Shown here one piece after another: positions 1 to 9,255 of a DNA stretch of 64,000 nucleotides. The notes under the pieces were generated by a model. It was not told the origin of the DNA. It worked only from the letters and a program-made list of their open reading frames with translations, and made no database searches. Position 1 is the first letter of the stretch. Each line of letters begins with the position of its first letter. The stretch comes from Sulfitobacter marinus. Its GTDB lineage: Bacteria > Pseudomonadota > Alphaproteobacteria > Rhodobacterales > Rhodobacteraceae. The position numbers and the translations under genes are program-made. The DNA is taken from positions 186,001 to 250,000 of the forward strand of contig NZ_FPAJ01000004.1 of NCBI RefSeq assembly GCF_900116285.1. The letters are read 5' to 3'.

Positions 1-164
1 CAGATGCGCTTGGCACTGTGATTACAGCACGTGCGGGATACAACCCATTGCGCGGTGCTGAATTCTTTACCCGCATCCCTGATCCCGGCGACAGATTCTT
101 GGGAACTCATCCGCCCAACGCTGCGCGCATTGACACAGTTCGCCGCACCGCTGCGGGGCTTTAG
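1..164 (+). CDS. M48-type metallopeptidase, C-terminal end (partial)
   Basis: An open frame enters from the left edge (first whole codon at base 3) and stops at TAG 162-164, giving 53 residues that begin DALGTVITARAGY and end RRTAAGL. The segment PDPGDRFLGTHPPNAARI resembles the end of secreted or membrane Zn-dependent M48 peptidases, where a THPpnaaRi element closes the domain. The catalytic HExxH would lie outside the window, so the assignment rests on the C-terminus only. The next gene starts five bases after the stop, suggesting one transcript. Confidence 0.55.
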   Translation, partial: DALGTVITARAGYNPLRGAEFFTRIPDPGDRFLGTHPPNAARIDTVRRTAAGL

Positions 165-169
165 CGGTT

Positions 170-529
170 TTGCATCAGCTGGGTCAAATCCTGACAGATC
201 GGGGATCGAAATACGCGGTATCGGGGCTGGCGGTGACAGACCGCGCCGCCGTTGATGCCGCGTTAAAAGACCTCAAGCGGACCAAATCATATGCCAAGGC
301 GACGCACAACACATGGGCGGTGTTGCTGTCTGAGGGAGGGCCGCTCAAGGGCGACGATGGTGAAACTGGTGCGGGCATGATCATTGTTCGAATGCTGGAA
401 CGCGAAGCGTTGTTTGACCATCTGATCGTTGTGACGCGGTGGTACGGGGGCAAACATCTGGGCGGCGACCGCTTTCGTCATGTCCAGACCTGCGTTCGCG
501 CCTATCTGGACGACGTGATCACGCGCTGA
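170..529 (+). CDS. IMPACT/YigZ family protein
   Basis: The 119-residue product carries the IMPACT N-terminal (UPF0029) fold signature: DRGSKYAVSG near residues 10-19, and the paired motifs GETGAGM and VTRWYGGKHLGG near 63-69 and 87-98. E. coli YigZ is about 200 residues with an extra C-terminal domain, whereas this is the short form with only the first domain. The family is linked to translation control and RNA or ribosome binding, but the bacterial role is unsettled. The start is TTG at 170, with CGGGG about ten bases upstream. Its 3' end overlaps the convergent hemolysin III gene by 11 bases. Confidence 0.8.
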   Translation: MHQLGQILTDRGSKYAVSGLAVTDRAAVDAALKDLKRTKSYAKATHNTWAVLLSEGGPLKGDDGETGAGMIIVRMLEREALFDHLIVVTRWYGGKHLGGDRFRHVQTCVRAYLDDVITR

Positions 530-1160
530 TCCAGATCGCCGCAAAAAGGCAGATCGACGCAACCAACACAAAAACATGCCAGATCGCATTCTGGTAGCGC
601 ATACCGGGATGCGCATAGATCAACGTGCCCACCGAATAGATGAAGCCGCCCACCAAAATCAGGGTCAACGCAGTACCGGGCAGCGCGTGCCACATCGGCC
701 AGATCAACAGAACCGACAGCCATCCCATGCCCAAATACAAAGCCAGCGACGCCTTTGACCGCGTTGTCCAGAACGACAGCTTGGCCAGCGCGCCGATGAT
801 GGCCAGCACCCATACCAACCCAAGGACCGCATAGGCAAACCCGCTGCCGATTGTGGCCACGACAGGCGTATAGGTTCCCGCGATTTTAAAGTAGATCGCC
901 GCGTGATCGATACGCCCCAGAAAGGCGCGGCTTTGGTCGAATGGCATAAGGTGATAGAGCGCGGAGGCTGACAGCGAAAACAAAAAACAGACCGCGTAAA
1001 TCATGATCGGGGCCGGGGGGATGTCTTGCCCGGCCGAGGACATCACCAACATAAAGCTTGCCGGGATGGCAAAGCCCAACCCGACGGCATGAACGGTGCC
1101 ATCTGCTACAGTTTCAGCAATGCTATGCGGGTACCCCATGCCCAACCCATAGCGCAGCAT
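519..1160 (-). CDS. Hemolysin III / PAQR family membrane protein
   Basis: The 213-residue product has about seven hydrophobic segments. It shows the PAQR/hemolysin III landmarks: DGTVHAVG near residues 20-27, SALYHL near 66-71, RIDHAAIY near 82-89, and IWHVFVL near the end. In this superfamily the conserved Ser, Asp and His residues bind a metal in an integral membrane hydrolase-like core. Despite the name, haemolytic activity is rarely shown. ATG at 1160 is used here; a second in-frame ATG at 1139 (MGYPHS) is an alternative, and neither has a strong Shine-Dalgarno. Confidence 0.82.
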   Translation of the reverse strand: MLRYGLGMGYPHSIAETVADGTVHAVGLGFAIPASFMLVMSSAGQDIPPAPIMIYAVCFLFSLSASALYHLMPFDQSRAFLGRIDHAAIYFKIAGTYTPVVATIGSGFAYAVLGLVWVLAIIGALAKLSFWTTRSKASLALYLGMGWLSVLLIWPMWHALPGTALTLILVGGFIYSVGTLIYAHPGMRYQNAIWHVFVLVASICLFAAIWISA

Positions 1161-1277
1161 CGTATCATCTTGGTGAAGGAGAGCAGGTAAAGGTCAAATA
1201 CAAGATATTTTGAAGGCTCAGGTTATTCAGAGGTGCACGGGCCGAGGGCTACGCGAACGCATCTGCAAGCCACGACC

Positions 1278-1643
1278 TTAGCGTGGTTTATTGCCGTCAA
1301 TCCAGCGCGACATCATGGTTTTATCGCGAAAGCATTCCTGCGGAATATCACGCCGCTTCACCCGTGCAATCCGTTCGGCAAACGCCACCTGTTTGGACGA
1401 CGGATAATTGGCAAATCGTCCCTCAATCGGCTTCGGCTTATGGCTGTCGATCCAGGCCGACAAAGCCACCCGATCCGCGTCGATCCCCTTGGGCAGGCGC
1501 GCACCGGTTTTGGCGGCCAGCGACGTTGCATATTGCATCTGCTTTGGCGTGGCAGGCAAAGCATGGCTGTCATCATGATGATGCGCCGGCACCGCCCCCT
1601 GATCAGGGGAAAACAATCCGGGAAATTGAGGTTGGTAGGACAT
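1278..1643 (-). CDS. Small two-repeat conserved hypothetical protein
   Basis: The 121-residue product starts MSYQPQFPGLF. After a His/Asp linker (AHHHDDSH) it contains two related units of about 38 residues. The first has TPKQMQYATSLA and AWIDSHKP; the second has SSKQVAFAERIA and RWIDGNKP. Each begins with a S/TxKQ helix and ends in a WID-x-NK/HK turn, so the protein looks like an internal duplication. I recognise it only as a small soluble protein of the kind often left hypothetical in Rhodobacterales. The frame stays open up to 1721, but the residues before MSYQ look non-coding. Confidence 0.6.
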   Translation of the reverse strand: MSYQPQFPGLFSPDQGAVPAHHHDDSHALPATPKQMQYATSLAAKTGARLPKGIDADRVALSAWIDSHKPKPIEGRFANYPSSKQVAFAERIARVKRRDIPQECFRDKTMMSRWIDGNKPR

Positions 1644-1895
1644 TTGGGAAGCCCCCTGCATTCTGTTATGGAACATATATAGAACATTAACGGAACATTT
1701 GCAAGGCGCGTGTCTGAGCACCTTGCTGCGCGGGGTGTATGTAGGGGTATTTTGGCCGCGATCAACTATATGAGCTATTTTTGGCCGATGGGGAGGGGGA
1801 ACATCTGAAAGATCCCAGAAGAAAGCTTTGATACGGTAAAAGTTTTGCTTAGATACTAAGTCTCATAGAAGTCAGTTTGTTCATTAGCACAGTTC

Positions 1896-2819
1896 TTAAT
1901 CGTCAGTTCTTTCAAGGTAAGTTTCAGTCACAAAATCTACAAATGCTATTGCCGAAGCGGCGGCTAATCTAGCGTGCCGCGGTTTCAAGCCCCGATGCTT
2001 GCCGTCTCGACCATGCCCTGAGCCGTAAAGTCCACGTAGTTCTGCTATGCCTTTGGTAATTGAGGTAAGGTTGCTCAATGTCCGTCGTATTATCTCAGAA
2101 CCCTTGGCTTCCGCTGAAATTCCATCAGGAAGTAATCCTAGCTCTCGACACATCTTTTTTGAGAGGGTTGGCAGGTCGTCGGTTTTTTCGACGGCAACAC
2201 CTAGTTCGTCTAGGATCGCTTTGCAGCATGACTCGACTAGGTCTTTTGCCGTCCCGATGGCTAGGGCTGGATCGGTATCAATCGCTTCATTTATACGCGT
2301 AATTTCAGTTTGCATCCAGTTTGAAGACAGCGTTTTTGCGGCTGTTCTTGCTCGATTGATTTGGCTGTGGAACTCACTTGTTCTTCGCGCACCATATCTC
2401 GCACGCCCTGCAATTTTGCCTTTTTCGAATAGTTGCCAACCGATCGGGTTTAGCTGTTCATCGAAATGACTCCGCAGCATAATTGCTTGATCCTTGTCGG
2501 TTCTTACTAACGGGTGGATCATTTCACAGATGAACTTTAGGAAGGCTTCGTCTGAACCAGATAGCAATCCAAATCGTGCATCTGAGAAGACCCAATTTTT
2601 TTCCCAGTCTGAATTGTTTTCACAATGCTGGTAAATGTCTCCGGCAGCTGTTGGATATCGTTGATCATACGAAGGCAGTGCATCTAGGTCAAATAAGCGA
2701 CTTAGGAAATCGGTGTCACTCAATCTCCCGCCATAATAGACGTCTTCTAGATCGATGGCATCAAATATGTTTTGCCTGACTTCTCTGCCGATTTCATTTC
2801 TCAAACAACCCGACCCCAT
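1896..2819 (-). CDS. Abortive infection (Abi) family protein
   Basis: The 307-residue product has two parts. The first 110 residues ([52 protein letters not shown]) look like an AbiJ N-terminal type domain. The last third ([50 protein letters not shown]) matches the Abi C-terminal domain with its GxGHG segment. Such proteins are candidates for phage defence by growth arrest. The gene is more A/T-rich than its neighbours. ATG at 2819 lies inside rimO in another frame, and a TTG at 2804 overlaps the rimO stop (TTGA) and could also serve as start. The family call is from memory of motifs. Confidence 0.68.
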   Translation of the reverse strand: MGSGCLRNEIGREVRQNIFDAIDLEDVYYGGRLSDTDFLSRLFDLDALPSYDQRYPTAAGDIYQHCENNSDWEKNWVFSDARFGLLSGSDEAFLKFICEMIHPLVRTDKDQAIMLRSHFDEQLNPIGWQLFEKGKIAGRARYGARRTSEFHSQINRARTAAKTLSSNWMQTEITRINEAIDTDPALAIGTAKDLVESCCKAILDELGVAVEKTDDLPTLSKKMCRELGLLPDGISAEAKGSEIIRRTLSNLTSITKGIAELRGLYGSGHGRDGKHRGLKPRHARLAAASAIAFVDFVTETYLERTDD

Positions 2820-4171
2820 AGATCATACTCGCCCGCTTCCTCGACCTCGACCGTGACGATGTCGCCGACCGACAGCCCTTCGAAACCTTCATCGATAAAC
2901 AGGTTCCCGTCGACCTCGGGCGCGTCGGCTTTGGTTCGACAAGTCGCAGCGTCACCGTCGATCTCGTCTACGATCACATCCATCCGGCGACCGACTTTGG
3001 CTTCCAGCTTGGCCTCGGAGATGGCCTGAGCTTTCTCCATAAACCGGTTCCAGCGGTCTTGTTTAACCTCGTCCGGCACGTGATCTGGCAGCGCGTTTGA
3101 CCGTGCGCCATCGACGTTTTCATATTGAAAGCAACCGACCCGGTCCAATTGCGCCTCGTCCAGCCAATCCAGCAGGGTTTGGAATTCAGACTCGGTCTCG
3201 CCCGGGTAGCCGACGATAAATGTCGACCGCAGGGTGATGTCGGGGCAGGTATCGCGCCAGGCGGCGATTTCGTCCAGCGTTTTGGCGGCGGCGGCGGGGC
3301 GGGCCATGCGTTTGAGAACATCAGGATGTGCGTGTTGAAACGGGATATCCATGTAGGGCAGCACCAGCCCTTCGGCCATCAAGGGGATCAGCTTGCGCAC
3401 ATGGGGGTAGGGATAGACGTAGTGCAGGCGCACCCACGCGCCGAGCGACCCCAGATCGCGTGCCAGATCAGTGATATGGGCGCGGTGGCCGCGATCTTCG
3501 GCGTGTTTGATGTCCACACCGTAGGCCGAGGTATCCTGCGAGATCACCAGCAGTTCTTTCACGCCGCTTTGAACCAGCTTTTCCGCCTCGCGCATCACCG
3601 CATGGGCGGGGCGCGATTGCAGGCGGCCGCGCATGTCGGGGATGATGCAGAACTTGCATTTATGGTTACAGCCTTCTGAGATTTTCAGATAACTGTAATG
3701 GCGCGGCGTCAGGCTGACGGCTTGGGCAGGCAGCAGATCAATGAACGGATCGGGCGAGGGTGGCACGGCCCCGTGCACGGCATCCAAGACCTGTTCATAT
3801 TGGTGCGGGCCTGTGACCGCCAGAATGCGTGGATGGTGTTCGCGGATGTAATCGGGTTCGGCCCCCAAACACCCTGTCACAATCACACGGCCATTTTCCT
3901 TGAGCGCTTCGCCAATGGCATCCAGGCTTTCGGCCTTGGCTGAATCCAGAAACCCGCAGGTGTTCACAATCACTGCATCCGCGCCGGAATAGTCGGGCGA
4001 AACGCCGTACCCTTCGGCGCGCAAGCGGGTCAGGATCCGTTCGGAATCGACCAACGCTTTGGGACAGCCCAGCGATACCATGCCGATGGTCGGCTGGCCG
4101 GGGCGGGACGGGTTGCTGATTTTTGCCTTGGGGGCAAGATCAGGACGCAGATTGGGTGGGTTTGTGCTCAT
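2801..4171 (-). CDS. rimO: Ribosomal protein S12 methylthiotransferase
   Basis: This radical-SAM enzyme adds a methylthio group to an aspartate of ribosomal protein S12. The 456-residue product has the N-terminal cluster cysteines at about C36, C72 and C101. The radical-SAM triad CNHKCKFC is at C168, C172 and C175, followed by the [11 protein letters not shown] segment, and a TRAM-type C-terminal domain ends in [19 protein letters not shown] at 4171 fits the family length. The frame runs open to 4264, but that extension would reach into the divergent AsmA gene. The 3' end overlaps the Abi gene. Confidence 0.93.
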   Translation of the reverse strand: MSTNPPNLRPDLAPKAKISNPSRPGQPTIGMVSLGCPKALVDSERILTRLRAEGYGVSPDYSGADAVIVNTCGFLDSAKAESLDAIGEALKENGRVIVTGCLGAEPDYIREHHPRILAVTGPHQYEQVLDAVHGAVPPSPDPFIDLLPAQAVSLTPRHYSYLKISEGCNHKCKFCIIPDMRGRLQSRPAHAVMREAEKLVQSGVKELLVISQDTSAYGVDIKHAEDRGHRAHITDLARDLGSLGAWVRLHYVYPYPHVRKLIPLMAEGLVLPYMDIPFQHAHPDVLKRMARPAAAAKTLDEIAAWRDTCPDITLRSTFIVGYPGETESEFQTLLDWLDEAQLDRVGCFQYENVDGARSNALPDHVPDEVKQDRWNRFMEKAQAISEAKLEAKVGRRMDVIVDEIDGDAATCRTKADAPEVDGNLFIDEGFEGLSVGDIVTVEVEEAGEYDLWGRVV

Positions 4172-4235
4172 GAAATGCGCTATAAGCCATGCAAAGGGTC
4201 TGCGAAAGGCCCAGCTTTGGGCTAGGAGACGGGTT

Positions 4236-6200
4236 ATGAAATGGATTTTCAGATTGATCGGCATTGTGCTGCTGATTGTGGTGGTGGCAGTAGGGTCGCT
4301 GTTCTTGCTGCCCGCTGACAGGATCGCACGGATCGCTGCAGATCAGCTGCGCAACCTGACCGGACGCGAAGTGACCATCGCCGGCGATGTCGGGATCACT
4401 TTTTGGCCGGTTCTTGGGGTCAGCGCAGACGGGCTTGAGGTTGGCAATGCATCATGGGCCAAGGACGGTCCGATGCTGTCTGCCGCGAATGCTGCGATTG
4501 GCGTTGATGCCTGGTCGCTGATCCGTGGTGAGATCAAGATTACCAACATTGACGCGCAAAGCCCGACGATCCGGCTGGAGCATCGCAAGGATGGGCGCGC
4601 CAGTTGGCAATTCACCGATGGTGGAGGCGCGGCGCAGATCGAAGCCACGCCAGCCGCCCCGGCAAGCACCCCGCGCCCCTTGACGATCCAGAGGCTGAAT
4701 ATCACGGACGCCACGTTGATCTATGACGCGGAAGGTGCCGATCTGGTCCGGTACGAAGGCGTTGATCTGTCCTTGGACTGGCCGGAGCGTGCCGGTGATG
4801 CAGTGATCAACGCGGCGCTGCGCCCTGCTGGTGAACGTGTTTCGGTGCAGGCCAATATCTCGCGCTTCGATCAATTCCTGAACGGTGATGTGCGCGCTGT
4901 GACGGCGCGGCTGGATACCAAAGGCGGCGGGTTTACCTTGAACGGACGGGCGGGCCTGAACGGTTCCGTCGCTGGCGATCTGGTGTTGAAGTTGCCCGAT
5001 ACGTCGCGTTTTTTTGTGTCGCTGGGGGCCGGGGCTGTCGCACTCCCCCAAGGGTTGGGACGTAGCGCGGATGTGACATTGCAATTGACGCTGACCCCCG
5101 ACCGCCGTCTGGCCCTGCGCGAGATGACTGCCGATCTGGGCGGCAACACCTTGCGCGGTGCCGCGGATATTACGTTGAACGGCACGCCGAATATCAACGC
5201 ACAGCTGAGTACCGGGGTGCTGAACTTGGCAAGTATGGCGGGAAGTGGCAGTGGAAGCGGAGGTGGGAGTGGCGCTGGCGTTGGAAGCGGCACTGGTGGT
5301 GCGGCACCCGCTGGGCCGTCAGGCTGGTCGACCTCGCGGATCAATGCATCAGCATTGGCGTCATTCAACGGCGACATTGCGCTGCGGGCCGAGGGCGTCG
5401 AGCTGGGCAGTCTCACATTGGGGCATACACGGGTTCTGTTGCGCAACGACAGCGCGCGAATGGTGGCTGAACTGCGCGAGATCAATGCCTATGGCGGTAT
5501 GGTCAGTGGTGAGTTCGTGGTGAACAATCGCAATGGGCTGTCTGTCGGCGGCACGCTGGCTGCGCGCGCTATCCAAATGCAGCCGCTGCTGACCCAAGCG
5601 GCCGATCTGTCGCGGTTCAAAGGGACCGGTGACGCTGATCTGTCGTTTTTGGGCGCAGGGCAATCGATTGATGCCATCATGCGATCGCTCAAGGGGGATG
5701 GCGCGGTTAACGTGGGGCGCGGCAGCATCGATGGGATCGATCTAGATGCATTGATGGGCAATTTTGACGTTCGGGGTGGAACGACGGTCTTTGATTCCCT
5801 TGCTGCAACTTTCACGATGAACCAGGGTGTGCTGAACAATAACGATCTGACCATGCTGTTGCCGAATTTTAATGCGACAGGTGCTGGCAAGGTCGGGATC
5901 GGTGCGCGGACCATTGATTATACGGTTACGCCAAAGGCCCTGCGTGTGAACAAAGACCGTGGTCTGGCGATCCCGGTACGTATTGTGGGGCCTTGGGCAT
6001 CACCGGAAATCAAAGCCGATCTTCAAGCGGCGATTGATTTGAACTTTGCCGCCGAGAAAGCAAAAGCGCAGCAAAAACTGGAGGAAAAGCTGCAAGAGGA
6101 GCTGGGCGTTACACGCGAGGATGGGCAATCGGTCGAGGACGCGGTGAAAGACCGCGTTGAAGATAAGCTGAAACGTGAGCTGTTCAAGATATTTGACTAG
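4236..6200 (+). CDS. AsmA family protein
   Basis: AsmA-like proteins are inner-membrane anchored, largely periplasmic proteins linked to envelope lipid transport and outer-membrane assembly. The 654-residue product begins [18 protein letters not shown], a signal-anchor helix. An N-terminal AsmA segment follows ([12 protein letters not shown]). The C-terminal part has [28 protein letters not shown], typical of the family end, and then a charged helix. A low-complexity Gly/Ser linker ([17 protein letters not shown]) lies near residue 335 between the halves. ATG 4236 has AGGAGA seven bases upstream. The gene is divergent from rimO. Confidence 0.85.
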   Translation: MKWIFRLIGIVLLIVVVAVGSLFLLPADRIARIAADQLRNLTGREVTIAGDVGITFWPVLGVSADGLEVGNASWAKDGPMLSAANAAIGVDAWSLIRGEIKITNIDAQSPTIRLEHRKDGRASWQFTDGGGAAQIEATPAAPASTPRPLTIQRLNITDATLIYDAEGADLVRYEGVDLSLDWPERAGDAVINAALRPAGERVSVQANISRFDQFLNGDVRAVTARLDTKGGGFTLNGRAGLNGSVAGDLVLKLPDTSRFFVSLGAGAVALPQGLGRSADVTLQLTLTPDRRLALREMTADLGGNTLRGAADITLNGTPNINAQLSTGVLNLASMAGSGSGSGGGSGAGVGSGTGGAAPAGPSGWSTSRINASALASFNGDIALRAEGVELGSLTLGHTRVLLRNDSARMVAELREINAYGGMVSGEFVVNNRNGLSVGGTLAARAIQMQPLLTQAADLSRFKGTGDADLSFLGAGQSIDAIMRSLKGDGAVNVGRGSIDGIDLDALMGNFDVRGGTTVFDSLAATFTMNQGVLNNNDLTMLLPNFNATGAGKVGIGARTIDYTVTPKALRVNKDRGLAIPVRIVGPWASPEIKADLQAAIDLNFAAEKAKAQQKLEEKLQEELGVTREDGQSVEDAVKDRVEDKLKRELFKIFD

Positions 6201-6206
6201 CAGCGA

Positions 6207-6235
6207 GGGCCGGAATTTTTAGAGAATTCCGGCCC
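6207..6235 (+). terminator. Hairpin after the AsmA gene
   Basis: GGGCCGGAATT (6207-6217) pairs perfectly with AATTCCGGCCC (6225-6235) around a seven-base loop. It begins seven bases after the AsmA stop. The downstream side is CAAAAG rather than a T-run, so termination would be imperfect. This hairpin is also the left half of the intergenic repeat described at 6211-6255. Confidence 0.5.
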
Positions 6236-6255
6236 CAAAAGTTTGAATTTTCCGC
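6211..6255 (+). repeat. Intergenic A/T-core palindromic repeat, copy 1
   Basis: The segment runs CGGAATTTTT..., then AATTCCGGCCCC, then AAAAGTTTGAATTTTCCGC. It aligns over roughly 45 bases with 14101-14147 (CGGAATTTTC..., ATCCCGGTCCG, AAATTTGAATTTTTCC), with most positions identical. A shorter relative is at 45041-45061. The three copies sit only between genes. Confidence 0.55.
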
Positions 6256-6361
6256 ACGCGACTTTAGCTGCTGTAGGGCATAGCTAGAAACGTCTGCATC
6301 ACCCCGTCTTTACCTGCACCAGATGGGGCGTTATGGCTATGCCAAGCGCAAGGAGCACCTC

Positions 6362-7594
6362 ATGGCCGATGAACTTTTCAACTCTTTTATGAACGGACCT
6401 GATGAAAACGGACGGTTTGGCGATTTCGGCGGGCGTTTCGTTTCTGAAACCCTGATGCCGCTTATTCTTGAGCTGGAAGAACAGTACGAAAAGGCCAAGA
6501 CCGACGAGAGTTTCTGGGCCGAAATGGATTTCCTGTGGAAGCACTATGTTGGCCGGCCCAGCCCGTTATATTTCGCAGAGCGTCTGACGGACCATCTGGG
6601 CGGTGCCAAGGTTTATATGAAGCGCGATGAGCTGAACCACACCGGTGCGCATAAGATCAACAACGTGCTGGGCCAGATCATCCTTGCCCGCCGCATGGGC
6701 AAAAAACGCATTATCGCGGAAACCGGCGCGGGCCAACACGGGGTGGCGACAGCAACTGTCTGCGCCAAGTTCGGCCTGCAATGTGTGGTTTACATGGGCG
6801 CACATGACGTTGAACGCCAGGCACCCAACGTGTTCCGCATGCGCTTGCTTGGGGCTGAAGTGATCCCTGTCACATCTGGCCGTGGCACGTTGAAAGACGC
6901 GATGAACGATGCCTTGCGTGACTGGGTGACGAACGTCCGCGATACATTCTACTGCATCGGTACTGTCGCAGGCCCGCACCCGTACCCCGCCATGGTGCGC
7001 GATTTCCAAAGCATCATCGGCAAGGAAGTGCGCGAACAGATGGCGGAGGCCGAAGACCGTCTGCCCGACACGTTGATTGCCGCGATTGGTGGTGGGTCAA
7101 ATGCCATGGGCCTGTTCTATCCGTTCCTTGACGACAAAGAGGTCAACATCATTGGCGTCGAAGCCGGCGGTAAAGGCGTGAATGACAAGATGGAGCATTG
7201 CGCGTCCCTGACCGGTGGGCGTCCGGGCGTGTTGCACGGCAACCGCACCTATCTGTTGCAAGATGACGATGGCCAAATCCTTGAAGGGTTCTCGATCTCG
7301 GCGGGCCTTGATTACCCGGGCATCGGGCCAGAGCATTCGTGGCTGCACGAGATTGGCCGCGCGAAATACGTGTCGATCACCGATGTCGAGGCGTTGGAGG
7401 CGTTCCAATTGTGCTGCAAGCTGGAAGGGATCATTCCCGCGCTTGAGCCCTCGCACGCATTGGCGCATGTGATGAAGATCGCGCCAGAGCTGCCGAAAGA
7501 TCACATTATCTGCATGAATATGTGCGGTCGCGGGGACAAAGACATCTTTACCGTCGCCAAGGCGCTGGGCTTTGAAATGGGTGAATTTGCCTAA
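6362..7594 (+). CDS. trpB: Tryptophan synthase beta chain
   Basis: The enzyme condenses indole with L-serine to tryptophan using pyridoxal phosphate, as an alpha2beta2 complex with TrpA. The 410-residue product shows [13 protein letters not shown] at the N-terminus, the PLP lysine K98 in HTGAHKIN, the ETGAGQHG motif, the glycine-rich GGGSNAMG phosphate loop, and the closing GRGDKD motif. ATG 6362 follows AAGGAGC at the expected distance; upstream in-frame codons lack a ribosome site. trpA is more than 5 kb away on the other strand (13228-14019), and no trpF is seen nearby. Confidence 0.96.
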   Translation: MADELFNSFMNGPDENGRFGDFGGRFVSETLMPLILELEEQYEKAKTDESFWAEMDFLWKHYVGRPSPLYFAERLTDHLGGAKVYMKRDELNHTGAHKINNVLGQIILARRMGKKRIIAETGAGQHGVATATVCAKFGLQCVVYMGAHDVERQAPNVFRMRLLGAEVIPVTSGRGTLKDAMNDALRDWVTNVRDTFYCIGTVAGPHPYPAMVRDFQSIIGKEVREQMAEAEDRLPDTLIAAIGGGSNAMGLFYPFLDDKEVNIIGVEAGGKGVNDKMEHCASLTGGRPGVLHGNRTYLLQDDDGQILEGFSISAGLDYPGIGPEHSWLHEIGRAKYVSITDVEALEAFQLCCKLEGIIPALEPSHALAHVMKIAPELPKDHIICMNMCGRGDKDIFTVAKALGFEMGEFA

Positions 7595-7603
7595 AGGTGA
7601 TTT

Positions 7604-7630
7604 CTAGGATGCATTTTACGTGCATCCTAG
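7604..7630. terminator. Hairpin between convergent trpB and DUF2237 gene
   Basis: CTAGGATGCA (7604-7613) and TGCATCCTAG (7621-7630) form a perfect ten-base stem with a seven-base loop. It lies ten bases after trpB and eight before the end of the opposing gene. Its position suits a shared terminator, although neither side has a clear T-run. Confidence 0.55.
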
Positions 7631-7637
7631 TCGCTGA

Positions 7638-8015
7638 CTAATCAGTCAGGATCGCATGTTGGCGCAGTATTTCCAGCGGCACGATCTCTAATGCGCGTTT
7701 ATGCGTTGCCTCAAGATGGACCTGCGGCGCGCAGCCTTCGTCGGCAGCCTGCAGGAAACGGCTTGCGCATAGGCACCATGGATCGCCGGGTTTCAGGCCG
7801 ACAAAGCCGAACTCGGGCCGTGATGTGCTAAGGTCATTCCCGACGTATTTGGAAAACGCCAAAAACTCCGCCGTCATCACCGCGCAAACTGTATGACTGC
7901 CCTGATCCGCGTCACAGGTGTTGCACATCCCGTCGCGGAAATAACCTGTCACCGGATCAGTGCCACAAATCGCAAGCTTTTCACCTAGGACATTAACGCT
8001 GGCGTCGGATTCCAT
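7638..8015 (-). CDS. DUF2237 family protein
   Basis: The 125-residue product matches the DUF2237 pattern from end to end: NVLGEKLAICG, GYFRDGMCNTCDADQGSHTVCAVMT, EFLAFSKYVGNDLSTSRPEFGF, GLKPGDPWCLCASRF and LEATHKRAL. The conserved Cys and His residues suggest metal binding or redox chemistry, but no function is established. Two adjacent ATGs (8018, 8015) are possible starts. The start overlaps the end of the upstream beta-lactamase-fold gene by a few bases, so the two are probably co-translated. Confidence 0.85.
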   Translation of the reverse strand: MESDASVNVLGEKLAICGTDPVTGYFRDGMCNTCDADQGSHTVCAVMTAEFLAFSKYVGNDLSTSRPEFGFVGLKPGDPWCLCASRFLQAADEGCAPQVHLEATHKRALEIVPLEILRQHAILTD

Positions 8016-9187
8016 CACTGGCCCCCTAATGCCGCGCTGATCCGCCGAAAGATGTCTACATTTTGGTCCGCGACACCGGGATTTCGAAACTTCCGGTCAG
8101 CCGCATTTGTGGCGATCACAACACCATCCGCTTGGTTGATATAGATGTATTGCCCATATATCCCGCGCGCCATGAACTCACCCGGGGCGGCCCCCTGGGG
8201 AACCCACCATTGATAGCCATATCCGATGGCACCGGGTTCAGTTGGGGCTGTGGGAGCAGTTGATGCGGCAACCCATGCAGCTGGAACAATCTGCTGGTTG
8301 TTATACATCCCGTTTTGCAAAAACATCTGTCCCATGCGCGCATAGTCGCGGGTGGTCAGGTTCAGCCCGCCCAAGACAAAGGCGACGCCCGATCCATCGG
8401 TCAGATAATAGGGCGCGTATTCCAACCCCATCGGGGCGATGATTTTCTCGCTTAGCAGATCGGGGATCGTACGGCTTGTCGCGCCGCGGATAACCATGCT
8501 GATCACATGCGTATCGATAGACACATACTGCCATTTGGTCCCCGGCGCGGCAAAGCTGTCCTTGAGCGAAGCAGCAAAGGCATCCAATTCGCCACCGAGG
8601 GCGATCACGCGGCCCATGCGGTTGATGTCGGAATTCTTGTCCAGATAATCCTCATCAAAGGTGACGCCGCTGGCCATGTTCAACACGTTGCGGATCGTGG
8701 CCCCATCGTAGGCGGTGCCTACCAATGTCGGCACGTATTGGGTGACCTGATCATCCAGCGATGCGATCTGGCCTTCCTCAAGCAGGATGCCGATCAAGGC
8801 GGATAGATAGCTTTTGGCGACCGACCAACTGATCCGGCGGTCTTCCGGCGCGGTGTCTTTGAAATAGTTCTCGTAAACGATATCGCCGTCCTTCAGGACA
8901 ACCAGCGCGGTGACGTCCCGCTGGGCAATCCAGTCATCAACTGGCTCTGGCAAGGTGAATTCATCGCCATATTTCAATTCGGTCGTAGGCCCGGAACCCC
9001 GTGAAACCGGCGTGGACAGAAAGGCCCGATCCATATGGCTGAAGTTAGAGACGATCTTGTCTTCGGAGAACAATGAATTCACGGCCAGCAGGCGTGAAAT
9101 TTCATCCCGCTTCCAAAAGCCGACGACGACGGCTGCCAATACCAGCGCCAGTAAAATTCGCCCAAGCCATTTTCCGAATGTCCGCAT
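8015..9187 (-). CDS. Beta-lactamase-fold serine hydrolase (class C type)
   Basis: The 390-residue product has an N-terminal membrane anchor (ILLALVLAAVVVGFW). The class C beta-lactamase / 6-aminohexanoate-dimer hydrolase core follows. The nucleophile motif SxxK appears as SVAK in SWSVAKSYLSALIG, and TIRNVLNMASGVTFDED and GYGYQWWVP follow in family order. Members hydrolyse peptides, esters or amides, and substrate cannot be predicted here. MRTFGKW at 9187 is preceded by GAGGGGGA; the longer frame to 9637 would start inside the upstream gene's antisense and has no signal. Confidence 0.84.
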   Translation of the reverse strand: MRTFGKWLGRILLALVLAAVVVGFWKRDEISRLLAVNSLFSEDKIVSNFSHMDRAFLSTPVSRGSGPTTELKYGDEFTLPEPVDDWIAQRDVTALVVLKDGDIVYENYFKDTAPEDRRISWSVAKSYLSALIGILLEEGQIASLDDQVTQYVPTLVGTAYDGATIRNVLNMASGVTFDEDYLDKNSDINRMGRVIALGGELDAFAASLKDSFAAPGTKWQYVSIDTHVISMVIRGATSRTIPDLLSEKIIAPMGLEYAPYYLTDGSGVAFVLGGLNLTTRDYARMGQMFLQNGMYNNQQIVPAAWVAASTAPTAPTEPGAIGYGYQWWVPQGAAPGEFMARGIYGQYIYINQADGVVIATNAADRKFRNPGVADQNVDIFRRISAALGGQ

Positions 9188-9255
9188 GATGGATCCCCCT
9201 CTATCTTTGAGGCATCCAATCACAGCGGCACCGCGCTTGCCAGCGCAACTTGGGG

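Noticed and set aside
31..255. 74-codon frame at the left edge
   Set aside because: It overlaps the metallopeptidase end and the YigZ gene in another frame and has no recognisable content.
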